Numbered from the stretch's first letter, positions 32,917-42,431 are shown. The stretch: 64,000 nucleotides of DNA from Pseudomonas sp. Irchel s3h17 (GCF_900187505.1 NZ_FYDL01000013.1:98175-162174); one strand, 5' to 3'. The notes: generated from the letters alone by a model not told the origin. Translations and numbers: made by a program.

Positions 32917-33113
32917 GGAATCCATCCTTTCTTGTTATAGAGGCAGGAGGAACCTTAGGCGTTGTAACAAGGTTTGAGCAAGTCCACTTTGTGCTGAATT
33001 CACACCACCACCGAAGCCTGCTACGGGGCCCGGCGCGACAATCCAACTGCGAGCTGATCCCTGCTGAAAAAGGCTTCGCTCTACCTCATTCACGCTTGCG
33101 CGAAGGTCATGCG

Positions 33114-34025
33114 TCAGCCTTCGAACACTTCACTCGCATAAGCGGCCAGCTTGCCCTGGATGAAGTCGAGGAAGCACTGAATCCGCAGGGCCAGTTGCGA
33201 GTTGCGGTAGTACACCGCATTGATTGGCTGGCGATAGCCGCTGTTGGCTTGGGCCAGCACCGGCTTGAGGCGTCCGGCCTTGATGTCTTCGATCGTCATG
33301 AAGTGCGACAGGCACGCAATGCCCTGCCCCTCCAGCGCCAGATGACGCAAGGTTTCGCCACTGGAGGCGCTGATGCCCGGTTGAATCTGCCAGCGGTCAC
33401 CGTGCGCGTGGCGCAGCGGCCAGTGGTTGAGGGTTTCGGTCTGGGTGAAGCCCAGCAACCGGTGCCCGGCCAGCTGTGCAACGCTGGTCGGGGTGCCGTG
33501 CTTTTCCAGATAGGCCGGGCTGGCCAGGATGTGCAACGGACTGCATCCCAGCGAGCGCGCATGCAGGGTCGAATCCGCCAGGGCACCGATGCGGATCGCG
33601 ATGTCGGTGCTCTGCTCCAGCAGGTCGATGATCAGGTCGTTGCTGTTGAGCTCCAGTTGGATGTCCGGATACAAGCGGCAGAACTCATCGATGTAGGGCA
33701 CGATGGCATGCAGCATGAAGGGTGACGCGGCGTTGATCCGCAGCCGCCCCGACGGCGTCTGGTGCCGCGACGACAGGCGTTCTTCCAGCTCGTCCATCTG
33801 CTCGAGGATCCGCTTGGCCTGCTCGAAGAAGTACTTGCCCTCCTCGGTCAGGTCCATGCGCCGCGTGGTGCGGTTGATCAGCGTGGTGTCGAGCTTGGCC
33901 TCCAGTCGCGACAGCGTGCGGCTGACCGCCGAGGGCGTTTGCCCGACCTGCTCGGCCGCCGCGGAAATCGAACCGCACTCGATCACGCAGACAAAAATCT
34001 GCAACTCATCGGATCTGGCTTTCAC
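33114..34025 (-). CDS. LysR-family transcriptional regulator
   Basis: The 303 residues include an N-terminal HTH (IECGSISAAAEQVGQTPSAV, then SRTLSRLEAKLDTTLI) and a periplasmic-binding-like effector domain. A GTG start at 34025 is chosen because AGGAAGG precedes it and the family N-terminus (KARSDELQIFVCV) begins directly after. It belongs to the large LysR group whose targets are often adjacent; the mdaB gene lies upstream across a REPIN on the same strand, and ggt is downstream. Target unknown. Confidence 0.88.
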   Translation of the reverse strand: MKARSDELQIFVCVIECGSISAAAEQVGQTPSAVSRTLSRLEAKLDTTLINRTTRRMDLTEEGKYFFEQAKRILEQMDELEERLSSRHQTPSGRLRINAASPFMLHAIVPYIDEFCRLYPDIQLELNSNDLIIDLLEQSTDIAIRIGALADSTLHARSLGCSPLHILASPAYLEKHGTPTSVAQLAGHRLLGFTQTETLNHWPLRHAHGDRWQIQPGISASSGETLRHLALEGQGIACLSHFMTIEDIKAGRLKPVLAQANSGYRQPINAVYYRNSQLALRIQCFLDFIQGKLAAYASEVFEG

Positions 34026-34056
34026 GTGTGTCCTTCCTGTCGAATGGGCTCTCATC

Positions 34057-34186
34057 GTGGCGAGGGAGCTTGCTCCCGCTGGGCCGCAACGCGGCCCCAA
34101 AACCATTCGGAGCGGTTCTTCAGCCATACCCCTGTCGTCATTCTACGATGGCTGCGCAATCGAGCGGGAGCATGCTCCCTTGCCAC
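34057..34186. repeat. REPIN, GAGGGAGC variant
   Basis: The 130-bp doublet begins with GTGGCGAGGGAGCTTGCTCC and ends with the complement (AGCGGGAGCATGCTCCCTTG, CCAC). The right-hand REP carries two substitutions. It occupies the space between the LysR gene start (34025) and the mdaB gene end. Confidence 0.9.
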
Positions 34187-34243
34187 GGGCAGGAGGTTGC
34201 GCCGAGATGTCCGATAGTAGCTGGATGCGGGGCAGAACGCAGG

Positions 34244-34834
34244 TCACGCCGGCAAGTCGAACACCTGCTTGAGGTGCTGCTCATAGCGCGCGATATCGGC
34301 CTCAATGTTCGGACGCTTCATCACGTCGACACACAGGAAGGTCGGCAAACCGGTCATGCCGAGGAATTCATTGGCCTTGTGGAACGGAAAATACACCGCG
34401 TCCACACCCTTGGCTTCAAAGAAGTCGGTCGGGTCGTCGAAGGCTTGCTGCGGGGCGTTCCAGGTCAGCGACAGCATGTACTGCTTGCCGTGGATCAGGC
34501 CACCGCTGCCGTACTTCTGCGAGGCGTCGGAACGGGTGCGGCCGTCGCTGGCATAGAGGCTGCCGTGGCCTTCGGTGAAGACTTCGTCGATGTACTTTTT
34601 CACTGTCCAGGGCGCGCCCATCCACCAGCCTGGCATCTGGTAGATGATCACATCGGCCCAGAGGAATTTGCTGACTTCATCGCTAATGTCGTAACCCTCG
34701 TCGATGTGGGTCACTTTGATATCGACACCGCCACGGTCCAGCACGCTCAGGGCGGCTTCGTGCAGGGTGGCGTTGTAGCGACCGTCGGAGTGGGCGAATT
34801 TCTTGCCGCCGTTGAGCAATAGCACTTTTTTCAT
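34244..34834 (-). CDS. mdaB: MdaB-type NAD(P)H quinone reductase
   Basis: The protein is 196 residues with a flavodoxin-like fold. It begins MKKVLLLNGGKKFAHSDGRY and continues ADVIIYQMPGWWMGAPWTVK and GSGGLIHGKQYMLSLTWNAP, matching MdaB. MdaB reduces quinones by two electrons using FAD and NADPH, avoiding semiquinone radicals. ATG 34834 is preceded by a GGGG-containing leader. The divergent gene at 35036 encodes a YgiN-like monooxygenase; in E. coli mdaB and ygiN are neighbours and form a quinone redox pair. Confidence 0.9.
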   Translation of the reverse strand: MKKVLLLNGGKKFAHSDGRYNATLHEAALSVLDRGGVDIKVTHIDEGYDISDEVSKFLWADVIIYQMPGWWMGAPWTVKKYIDEVFTEGHGSLYASDGRTRSDASQKYGSGGLIHGKQYMLSLTWNAPQQAFDDPTDFFEAKGVDAVYFPFHKANEFLGMTGLPTFLCVDVMKRPNIEADIARYEQHLKQVFDLPA

Positions 34835-35035
34835 GGGGAGCCTCATCATCTGGGTCCGATGTGCGTGGTGGATCACTCGCGCAATCGGGGAAGGTTCAAT
34901 TCGATGACGGCAGGGTATCGATCGACACCCCCGTGAATAAGCCCTGCTTCGGCAAAATACATTTGACCTATACGCACGAATAGCCAGTCGATTGTTGCCG
35001 TAGAATTTTCTCCCTCCCTTCCAGAAGAGTCGTCC

Positions 35036-35350
35036 ATGAGCCCACGCCACGGCTTCATCCTGTACGCCAAAACCCGCCCGGAATGCGCCGAGGCCTTTGA
35101 AGCGCTGTTCCGTGCCTACGTCGAGCCCAGCCGCGCCGAACCGGGCTGCATCGAGTACCACATGCTGCGCGACCAGCAAGACCCGACACTGTTTATCTTC
35201 TACGAGATCTGGCAGTCCCAGGCCCATCTGGAGGTGCACTCGAACCTGCCGCACATGAAGGCGTTTTTCGACACGCGCATGGACTACCTGGAGCGTGACT
35301 TCGACATCCGTCCCATCGAGATGCTCAGCCCCTCATCCGCTAGCCGTTGA
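35036..35350 (+). CDS. ABM-fold monooxygenase, YgiN-like
   Basis: This 104-residue protein is a single antibiotic-biosynthesis-monooxygenase domain: EALFRAYVEPSRAEPGCIEY and LFIFYEIWQSQAHLEVHSNL, then PHMKAFFDTRMDYL. Members include E. coli YgiN, a quinol monooxygenase that reoxidises menadiol. It diverges from mdaB, consistent with a two-enzyme quinone redox cycle. Length is typical. The ribosome site is weak (AGAAGAG upstream of ATG 35036). Confidence 0.85.
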   Translation: MSPRHGFILYAKTRPECAEAFEALFRAYVEPSRAEPGCIEYHMLRDQQDPTLFIFYEIWQSQAHLEVHSNLPHMKAFFDTRMDYLERDFDIRPIEMLSPSSASR

Positions 35351-35384
35351 CCAACAGGTGCCCACCGACAGGGTGTCTAGCCGA

Positions 35385-36797
35385 TCAAGCCTCGTCAGGC
35401 ACGGAGCCCAGCGTTGCACTGGCCCGGCCCTTGCGGAAAAACACTCCGTAGACCAACGACAGAATCAGCAGGAACGGCACGCCAAACACCAGGGTCATCT
35501 TGAATGCGTCGGTGAAGTAGGTGGTGATCATCACCGCCCCCATCAGCACCAGCCCCAGCAGCGTCGAGTAGGGAAACAGGCGCATGCGGAACGACAGCTT
35601 TCGCTCGCCGTGACGCTGGTGATATCGGCGGAAACAGTAGTGCGTCAGGAAGATCATGAACCAGGTGAAAATGGCGCCGAACATGGATATCGCCATCATC
35701 AGGGTGAAGGAGCTTTCCGGGTACATCACGTTCAGCAAGGTCGCCAGGGCAATGCCCGAGCTGGACAGCAACAAGGCATTCAACGGGATGCCGCTCTTGC
35801 TCAACGCCCCCATCGCCTTGGGTGCGTAACCGCCACGGGACAGGCTGAACATCATGCGTGTGGTGATGTAGAGCTGGCTGTTCATCGCGGACAAGGCGGC
35901 GATCAGGATCACGAAGTTCATCACCCCGGTGGCACCGGGAATACCGATGGTTTGCATCACCGTGACGAACGGGCTCTGGGTCTGACCGGCCTGTACCCAA
36001 GGCACGATCGCCAGCATCAGGGCCAGGGTCAGCAGGTAAAACACCACCAGCCGCACCATGGTCGCGCGGAAGGCTTTCTTGACCGCTTGCTCCGGGTCCT
36101 CGGCTTCACCAGCCGCCACCGCGATCATTTCCACGCTCAGGTAGCTGAAGATCGACACGATCACCGCCACCCACATCCCTTGCAGGCCATGGGGGAAAAA
36201 GCCGCCGTGAGCGGTGTAGTGCTGCACGCCGTAGTCCGGGTTGCCGGAACCGAATACCACGTACACCGCCAGGATGATGAAGCCGACAATCGCCGCGATC
36301 TTGATGGTCGAGAACCAGTACTCGAAGGTACCGAACGTCTTCACGCTGATGGCGTTGAGCACGATCAGCACACTGGAGAACGAGACGATCCAGATCCATT
36401 CAGGCACGTTGGCGAACCAGTACTTCATGTACATCGCCACCGCCGTCACTTCCGTGCCGACCGCCAGCACAATCGCCGCCCAATAGGCATAGCGCACCAG
36501 GAACCCGGCCAGGGGGCTGATGTAGAACTCGGCATAGGCGCCGAAGGAACCGGAGGTGGAATGGGCCACGGTCATTTCTGCCAGGCAGCCCATCAACAGC
36601 AACGTGATGATCGCGCCAATGGCGTAGCTGAGCAGCACGCTCGGTCCGGCATAGCCGATGGCATAGGCACTGCCCATGAACAGCCCGGTGCCGATCGCCC
36701 CGCCGATGGCAATCATGCTCATCTGCCCCGAGGTGAGCTGGCGCCGCAAGCCATGCTCGCGGTTGGATATGGTGTCAAAGCCGCTGGCTTCGCTCAT
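35385..36797 (-). CDS. APC-family amino acid permease, probably for tryptophan/kynurenine
   Basis: The 470-residue inner-membrane transporter has 12 predicted helices. The APC signature in helix 1 is SMIAIGGAIGTGLFMGSAYA, and helix 3-6 elements such as TSGSFGAYAEFYISPLAGFL are present. It follows kynU on the same strand, the position of the permease next to kynU in P. aeruginosa (PA2079/PA2080), so import of tryptophan or kynurenine is likely. A REPIN of 111 bp separates the two genes. Substrate is inferred from context. Confidence 0.82.
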   Translation of the reverse strand: MSEASGFDTISNREHGLRRQLTSGQMSMIAIGGAIGTGLFMGSAYAIGYAGPSVLLSYAIGAIITLLLMGCLAEMTVAHSTSGSFGAYAEFYISPLAGFLVRYAYWAAIVLAVGTEVTAVAMYMKYWFANVPEWIWIVSFSSVLIVLNAISVKTFGTFEYWFSTIKIAAIVGFIILAVYVVFGSGNPDYGVQHYTAHGGFFPHGLQGMWVAVIVSIFSYLSVEMIAVAAGEAEDPEQAVKKAFRATMVRLVVFYLLTLALMLAIVPWVQAGQTQSPFVTVMQTIGIPGATGVMNFVILIAALSAMNSQLYITTRMMFSLSRGGYAPKAMGALSKSGIPLNALLLSSSGIALATLLNVMYPESSFTLMMAISMFGAIFTWFMIFLTHYCFRRYHQRHGERKLSFRMRLFPYSTLLGLVLMGAVMITTYFTDAFKMTLVFGVPFLLILSLVYGVFFRKGRASATLGSVPDEA

Positions 36798-36876
36798 GTG
36801 TCTGTCCTCTGAATACTTGTTTTTTTAAGAGCACATCGTTGATCAAACACCGAGCCCTGCAATCGAACGCAAACCT

Positions 36877-36987
36877 GTGGCGAGGGAGCTTGCTCCCGCT
36901 TGAGTGCGCAGCACTCACAACATCATTGTTCACGACAAAGATCTTGGGGTCGCTACGCCGCCCAGCGGGAGCAAGCTCCCTCGCCAC
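36877..36987. repeat. REPIN, GAGGGAGC variant, short form
   Basis: GTGGCGAGGGAGCTTGCTCC at 36877 and GGAGCAAGCTCCCTCGCCAC ending at 36987 are its terminal REPs. It is 111 bp rather than the usual 130 because the central part is shorter. It lies within the kynU-permease operon gap. Confidence 0.9.
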
Positions 36988-37024
36988 GGTGCATGAGCAT
37001 CACCGAGCCCGGTTTCCAGAGGGA

Positions 37025-38275
37025 TCAGGTCACGCTGTGACGAACCTGGAACTGCGCGTGCGCCCAGGTCTTCTGGTCGAGAATGTCACCCAGGATCTGC
37101 ACCGCATCGAACACTTCGGTGAAGCTGGTGTACAGCGGGGTGAAACCGAAGCGCATGATCCGTGGCTCACGGTAGTCACCGATCACGCCTTGGGCGATCA
37201 AGGCCTGAATCACCGCATAACCTTGCGGGTGTTCGAAGCTGACATGGCTGCCGCGCCGGGCGTGCTCACGCGGGGTGATCAGCTTCAGGTCGTGGGCGGC
37301 GCAACGTTCCTCGACCAGCGCGATGAACAGATCGGTCAGGGCCAGGGATTTACGGCGCAGGCTGGCCATGTCGGTCTGGGCGAAGATGTCCAGGCCGCAC
37401 TCGACCATGGCCAGCGAAGTGATCGGCTGCGTGCCGCACAGGTAACGGGCAATGCCGCGACTCGGCTCATAACCCGATTCCATGTCGAACTGGCGGGCGT
37501 GGCCGAACCAGCCCGACAACGGCTGCGTGACCAGGTCGCACAGCTGCGGCGAGACCCAGACGAACGCTTGCGAACCCGGGCCGCCGTTGAGGTATTTGTA
37601 GGTGCAGCCGATGGCGTAGTCCGCACCGGCCTGGCGCAGGTCCACCGGCACCGCGCCAGCCGAGTGAGCCAGGTCCCAGACCGCCAGCGCGCCACATTCG
37701 TGGATCAGCGTGGTCGTGGCCTGCATGTCGTACATATAGCCGGTCTTGTAGTTGACGTGGGTCAGCATGACCACGGCGACGTCCTGGTCAATCGCCTGCG
37801 CCAGCGCTTGCGGGCTGTCCACCAGACGCAGGCTGTAGCCCTGTTGCAGCAAATCCATCAGCCCTTCGGCAATGTACAGATCGGTGGGGAAGTTGCTCGA
37901 CTCGCTGACAATCACCCGCCGCTCAGGCGCTCGCGAGGCCTGCACGCGCAAGGCCGCGCCGAGCACCTTGAACAGGTTGATCGAGGTGGTATCGGTGATC
38001 ACCACTTCGCCTTCACCGGCACCGATCAGCCCGGCCAGGCGATCGCCCAGGCGCTGCGGCAGATCGCGCCAGCCGGCGCTGTTCCAACTGCGGATCAAAC
38101 CATCGCCCCACTCCTGGGCAATCACCGCCCGGGCGCGCTCAAGGGCCGCGACCGGGCGAGCCCCCAGAGAGTTGCCGTCGAGGTAGATCACGCCCTCGGG
38201 CAGGGCAAACTGATCACGCAAAGGGGCCAGGGAGTCCTGTGCATCGAGCGCCAGGCAATCGTTTCTTGTGGTCAT
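37025..38275 (-). CDS. kynU: kynureninase
   Basis: This is a 416-residue PLP enzyme of fold type I that cleaves kynurenine to anthranilate and alanine in the cytoplasm. Family features are YLDGNSLGARPVAALERA near residue 30, the ESSNFPTD segment that contacts PLP, DLAHSAGAVPVDL with the PLP-pyridine Asp, and the PLP lysine in GCTYKYLNGGPGSQAF. It diverges from kynR (38462), and the permease follows. Together with kynA and kynB (45-46.5 kb) it supplies anthranilate to the antABC enzymes nearby. Confidence 0.96.
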   Translation of the reverse strand: MTTRNDCLALDAQDSLAPLRDQFALPEGVIYLDGNSLGARPVAALERARAVIAQEWGDGLIRSWNSAGWRDLPQRLGDRLAGLIGAGEGEVVITDTTSINLFKVLGAALRVQASRAPERRVIVSESSNFPTDLYIAEGLMDLLQQGYSLRLVDSPQALAQAIDQDVAVVMLTHVNYKTGYMYDMQATTTLIHECGALAVWDLAHSAGAVPVDLRQAGADYAIGCTYKYLNGGPGSQAFVWVSPQLCDLVTQPLSGWFGHARQFDMESGYEPSRGIARYLCGTQPITSLAMVECGLDIFAQTDMASLRRKSLALTDLFIALVEERCAAHDLKLITPREHARRGSHVSFEHPQGYAVIQALIAQGVIGDYREPRIMRFGFTPLYTSFTEVFDAVQILGDILDQKTWAHAQFQVRHSVT

Positions 38276-38461
38276 TGTCGGTCCTGTTCTTTAAGTGACA
38301 TGCGGCCGGTGGCTACCGTATTCCGGGGATTTCCATGCCTGCACGATGAGCAGATAATGAACGAACCTTTGCAGAATTTTCGTGCAAAGTGGCAGGTCAT
38401 ATAGTAGTTATCTCGAAGATAATTCGAATCCAACTCAAAAAACCGCGGATTTATTCAACCC

Positions 38462-38935
38462 ATGACACTCGACTCCACAGACCTGCGGATCCTGCATTAC
38501 CTGCAGCAGGATGGCCGTATCAGCAACCAGGAACTGGCGGAGAAAGTCGCGCTGTCGCCCTCGGCCTGCCTGCGTCGTTTACGCCTGCTGGAAAGCGAAG
38601 GGATCATCACCGGTTATCGCGCCGAACTGAGCGCCGAACGCTTGGGCGTGGAGCTGGAAGCCATCGTCCATGTGTCCCTGCGCCAGGACATCGACGACTG
38701 GCACGAGACTTTCATCAAGAAGGTCCAGGACTGGCCGGAAGTGACCACTGCCTACGTGATTACCGGTGCCAGCAACTACGTGCTGCGGATCCAGGCACGC
38801 AACCTCAAGCACTTCTCGGATTTCATCGTCAACAAGCTCAACCGCACGGCGGGGGTGACCGATATCCGTTCGGAAATCGTCCTGCAGAAAATCAAGGAAC
38901 GGGTCAACCTGCTGGATCTGGTTGCCCGCAAGTAA
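38462..38935 (+). CDS. kynR: Lrp/AsnC-family regulator of kynurenine genes
   Basis: The 157 residues comprise an N-terminal HTH (DLRILHYLQQDGRISNQELA, then EKVALSPSACLRRL) and a RAM ligand domain (VTTAYVITGASNYVLRIQAR). It diverges from kynU with 186 bp between, as KynR does in P. aeruginosa, where it activates kynA, kynB and kynU in response to kynurenine. Function is assigned by family and position. Confidence 0.9.
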   Translation: MTLDSTDLRILHYLQQDGRISNQELAEKVALSPSACLRRLRLLESEGIITGYRAELSAERLGVELEAIVHVSLRQDIDDWHETFIKKVQDWPEVTTAYVITGASNYVLRIQARNLKHFSDFIVNKLNRTAGVTDIRSEIVLQKIKERVNLLDLVARK

Positions 38936-38948
38936 GGCTGCGACCCAC

Positions 38949-39962
38949 TCAAAACCCGCGCATACGCCGGGCTTCGTGACGCTGCACGGTGGCGCTGGGG
39001 GATTCGTCGAACAGCTTGCGGTACTCGGCGGAAAACCGGCCCATGTGGGTAAAACCCCAGGCCATGGCGATCTCCGAGATATTGCGCGCCTGGCCATGCT
39101 CAAGCAGATCCTGACGCACCGCGTTCAACCGGTGTTTCTTCAGATAGGCCATCGGTGACAGGGCGAAGTACTTCCTGAACGCCTCGAACAACTTGAACCG
39201 GGAAACCCCCGCCGCCGCTTCGATATCTTCCAGGTGCACCGCTTCGCGGGCGTTGTCGTGGATGTACTGTTTGGCCCGGACCAGATAGTGCGGCACCTTC
39301 ACCGCCAACACCTGGCGCAGCTCCTCGGAGTAATTGTTCGGCTGGGCGAGGATCAGGCCCTTGATCAACGAGCTTTCGAGGTCCCGGGTGAAGGTCACCT
39401 GATCGAACAGCACATTGCTGTGCTCCAGTTCCGCGATGAAATACCGCGCCATGCGCCACCACGCCGCCGACGCGCCGTCCACCGCATCCATCACCGGTTC
39501 GAAGCGCAACGGCGCATCCAGCGGGTGCTGCAGGATCCCTTCCAGCGACTCGCTCATGGCGGCGCGGGTGATCACCACCTGAAGCTTGCGACAGTCACCG
39601 GAGATCGCCAGCATCTGGCTTTCATTCGGAGAAATGATCACCCCTTGATCGCGGTTGGACTTGAGCAGCGTGCCGTCCTTGCGCAGCTCCTGCTCGCCCA
39701 CCAGCGGCAGGCTGAGGCTGTAGCTGCTGAAGTGTTCGGCGTCTTCGATGTCGACGGTCACATCGGTGCCGTACTCGATCGTGCCCAGGGTGGTGGCCAT
39801 GGACTTGAACACATTGGCGCTGTGATGAAAGCGGATCCGCTCCGGCGTCGTGGTTTCGAGGCGATGTGGGCCGCAGATCCCCGACATCCAGGTCCTGGCC
39901 CCTTCAAGGTCATAGTGATCGATACGAATATCGCGAAACTGCGGATCAGCTTTGCTACTCAT
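38949..39962 (-). CDS. antR: AraC/XylS-family regulator of anthranilate dioxygenase
   Basis: The product is 337 residues. The C-terminal double HTH (VHLEDIEAAAGVSRFKLFEA, then FRKYFALSPMAYLKKHRLNA and ISEIAMAWGFTHMGRFSAEY) is of the XylS/AntR type, and the N-terminal half is a ligand domain with KSMATTLGTIEYG. It diverges from antA, as AntR does in P. aeruginosa and P. fluorescens, where it activates antABC with anthranilate as inducer. The 568-bp intergenic region holds a REPIN and a direct repeat positioned like an activator site (40433-40461). ATG 39962 is taken; a GTG directly precedes it. Confidence 0.88.
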   Translation of the reverse strand: MSSKADPQFRDIRIDHYDLEGARTWMSGICGPHRLETTTPERIRFHHSANVFKSMATTLGTIEYGTDVTVDIEDAEHFSSYSLSLPLVGEQELRKDGTLLKSNRDQGVIISPNESQMLAISGDCRKLQVVITRAAMSESLEGILQHPLDAPLRFEPVMDAVDGASAAWWRMARYFIAELEHSNVLFDQVTFTRDLESSLIKGLILAQPNNYSEELRQVLAVKVPHYLVRAKQYIHDNAREAVHLEDIEAAAGVSRFKLFEAFRKYFALSPMAYLKKHRLNAVRQDLLEHGQARNISEIAMAWGFTHMGRFSAEYRKLFDESPSATVQRHEARRMRGF

Positions 39963-40269
39963 CACGGCGCACCCACGGCAATATTTTTTTCAGCGCGCTC
40001 TGACGGCGCACCTCTGGCGTGAAGCGAGCAAGTTCCAGACCACTCAACGCGCCTGCCGACCCAATGGATAGCAATCGCCAACTATGTGGATAAAGCACGC
40101 CCCGAATCACGGCGCATGCCCCTGAACAGCACTCCAGGCTGGGCAAAACAGTACCTCAATGCGCCGCACCGGGGCAGCCGTTCATCGAATGGTGCAGGCG
40201 CTTGGGTATTCGCTGCCCAATCCGATGCGAGTGTTACCCATGGGACGCACTCATTACCGACAAGCACCT

Positions 40270-40400
40270 GTGCCGAGGGAGCTTGCTCCCGCTGGAGCGC
40301 GAAGCGGTCCTGAGTCCAGTTAACGCGTTATTTCAGTTGAAATTCGCTAGGGACATTTACGACTGCTGCGCAGTCGAGCGGGAGCAAGCTCCCTCGCCAC
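40270..40400. repeat. REPIN, GAGGGAGC variant, inside the antR-antA regulatory region
   Basis: The 131-bp doublet begins GTGCCGAGGGAGCTTGCTCC (a G-to-C change against the other copies) and ends GGAGCAAGCTCCCTCGCCAC. It lies between divergent antR and antA, 33 bp before the candidate AntR site. Apart from these, 39963-40530 shows no gene. Confidence 0.88.
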
Positions 40401-40432
40401 AGCGATAACGCAGCGTTCCACGCAGCGAACTT

Positions 40433-40490
40433 AGCGGATTGCCTTCGCCGACTAAGCGGATAGACCCTCCCCCTCCCCACTCTCTCTAAT
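40433..40490 (+). promoter_or_regulatory. candidate antA promoter with AntR direct-repeat site
   Basis: AGCGGAT occurs at 40433-40439 and again at 40455-40461, 22 bp apart, about two helical turns on the same face. The second copy ends where a -35 would begin, and TCTAAT at 40485-40490 is a fair -10. This is the geometry of XylS/AraC-type activators touching polymerase. antA starts 40 bp downstream. Binding by AntR is inference. Confidence 0.5.
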
Positions 40491-40530
40491 GTGCTCATCG
40501 ATTGGCCTGAATAAAAAAAGGGGCACACCC

Positions 40531-41919
40531 ATGAGTGGCGAAAAAAACTTCGAGCAATGGAAAACCTTCATTGAAGGCTGCCTGGACTTCCGTCCGGCAG
40601 AGGGCGTGTTCCGCATCGCCCGAGACATCTTCACCGAGCCGCAACTGTTCGACCTGGAAATGGAACTGATCTTCGAGAAGAACTGGATCTACGCCTGCCA
40701 CGAAAGCGAGCTGGCCAATAACCACGACTTCATCACGATGCGTGCCGGGCGCCAGCCGATGATCATCACGCGCGACGGCGACGGCCAGCTCAACGCACTG
40801 ATCAACGCCTGCCAGCATCGCGGCACCACGTTGACCCGGGTCGGCAAGGGCAACCAGTCGACGTTCACCTGCCCGTTCCATGCCTGGTGCTACAAGAGCG
40901 ACGGCCGCCTGGTCAAGGTCAAGGCGCCTGGCGAGTACCCCGAAGGGTTCGACAAGGCCACCCGAGGCCTGAAGAAAGCCCGCATCCAGAGCTACAAGGG
41001 GTTCGTGTTCATCAGCCTGGACGTACACGGCGATAACAGCCTGGAAGACTTCCTCGGTGACGCCAAAGTGTTCTTCGACATGATGGTCGCCCAGTCGCCC
41101 ACCGGTGAACTGGAAGTGCTGCCCGGCAAGTCGGCCTACACCTACGACGGCAACTGGAAACTGCAGAACGAGAATGGCCTGGATGGCTACCACGTCAGCA
41201 CGGTCCACTATAACTACGTGGCCACGGTGCAGCATCGCCAGCAGGTCAACAGCGACAACGGTACCGCCACGGGCAGCACCCTGGACTACAGCAAGCTGGG
41301 GGCCGGCGATGCCAACACCGACGACGGCTGGTTCGCCTTCAACAACGGCCACAGCGTGCTGTTCAGTGACATGCCCAACCCGTCGGTGCGCTCCGGCTAC
41401 AGCACGATCATGCCGCGCCTGATCGACGAGCATGGCCAGGAAAAAGCCGAATGGATGATGCATCGGCTGCGCAACCTGAACATCTACCCGAGCCTGTTCT
41501 TCCTCGACCAGATCAGCTCGCAGCTGCGCATCATCCGCCCGGTGGCGTGGAACAAGACCGAGATCATCAGCCAGTGCCTGGGGGTGAAGAACGAGTCGGA
41601 CGCCGACCGCGAGAACCGCATTCGCCAGTTCGAGGACTTCTTCAACGTCTCCGGACTCGGCACACCGGATGACCTGGTGGAATTCCGTGAAGCCCAGCGC
41701 GGCTTCCAGGCTCGCCTGGAACGCTGGAGCGATATTTCACGCGGCAGCCACCGCTGGGCCACGGGTGCCACGCCCAACAGCGAGGCGATCGGTATCGCCC
41801 CGGCCATGACCGGCACCGAGTTCACCCATGAAGGGCTTTACGTCAACCAGCACAGCAACTGGCAGAGGTTCCTGCTCGATGGCCTGGACGCGAAATCCCT
41901 GAAGCTACGTGAGGTGTGA
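40531..41919 (+). CDS. antA: anthranilate 1,2-dioxygenase, large (alpha) subunit
   Basis: The 462 residues form a Rieske oxygenase alpha subunit. The [2Fe-2S] ligands are C94-x-H96 and C114-x2-H117 in ACQHRGTT and TCPFHAWCY. The mononuclear iron ligands H221 and H226 with bridging D218 are in NGLDGYHVSTVHYNY. With AntB and the reductase AntC it converts anthranilate to catechol, releasing CO2 and ammonia. GGGG lies seven bases before ATG 40531. First gene of antABC. Benzoate dioxygenase BenA is the closest alternative; context with kyn genes and antR favours anthranilate. Confidence 0.93.
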   Translation: MSGEKNFEQWKTFIEGCLDFRPAEGVFRIARDIFTEPQLFDLEMELIFEKNWIYACHESELANNHDFITMRAGRQPMIITRDGDGQLNALINACQHRGTTLTRVGKGNQSTFTCPFHAWCYKSDGRLVKVKAPGEYPEGFDKATRGLKKARIQSYKGFVFISLDVHGDNSLEDFLGDAKVFFDMMVAQSPTGELEVLPGKSAYTYDGNWKLQNENGLDGYHVSTVHYNYVATVQHRQQVNSDNGTATGSTLDYSKLGAGDANTDDGWFAFNNGHSVLFSDMPNPSVRSGYSTIMPRLIDEHGQEKAEWMMHRLRNLNIYPSLFFLDQISSQLRIIRPVAWNKTEIISQCLGVKNESDADRENRIRQFEDFFNVSGLGTPDDLVEFREAQRGFQARLERWSDISRGSHRWATGATPNSEAIGIAPAMTGTEFTHEGLYVNQHSNWQRFLLDGLDAKSLKLREV

Positions 41920-41921
41920 AC

Positions 41922-42413
41922 ATGAATGCGCAATTGCAGTACCAGATCGAGCAGTTTTTCTACCGCAAGTCCGAGCTGTGCGACGCCAAGGAGTGGGACG
42001 CCTACCTCGCCCTCTTCGACGAGCACAGCGAGTTTCACCTGCCGCAGTGGGATTCGGAGCATGTCTACACCCAGGACCCCAAGCGCGAGATGTCACTGAT
42101 CTACTACGCCAACCGCTCGGGCCTGGAAGACCGGGTGTTCCGCCTGCGCACCGGCAAGGCGGCCTCCGCCACGCCCTTGCCGCGCACCCTGCACCTGATC
42201 AACAACGTGCGCATCAGCGAACTGCCACAGGGTGAGTTGGAGGTGCGACTGAACTGGCACACGCTGTTCTATCGCCTGGCGACCTCCGAGCAGTTCTACG
42301 GCACCGCGACCTATCGCCTCAAGCCGCATGACAACAGCTGGGTCATTGCCCGCAAGCATGTGCTGCTGCTCAACGACACCATCAACTCGGTGCTCGATTT
42401 CTACCACCTCTGA
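41922..42413 (+). CDS. antB: anthranilate 1,2-dioxygenase, small (beta) subunit
   Basis: The 163-residue beta subunit has the cystatin/NTF2-like fold: QIEQFFYRKSELCDAKEWDA at the N-terminus, and PRTLHLINNVRISELPQGEL mid-protein. It has no cofactor and stabilises the alpha3beta3 hexamer. ATG 41922 follows the antA stop by two bases; an in-frame GTG six bases earlier would overlap it. Second gene of the operon. Confidence 0.93.
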   Translation: MNAQLQYQIEQFFYRKSELCDAKEWDAYLALFDEHSEFHLPQWDSEHVYTQDPKREMSLIYYANRSGLEDRVFRLRTGKAASATPLPRTLHLINNVRISELPQGELEVRLNWHTLFYRLATSEQFYGTATYRLKPHDNSWVIARKHVLLLNDTINSVLDFYHL

Positions 42414-42431
42414 CACCATGGAGACCGGGGC

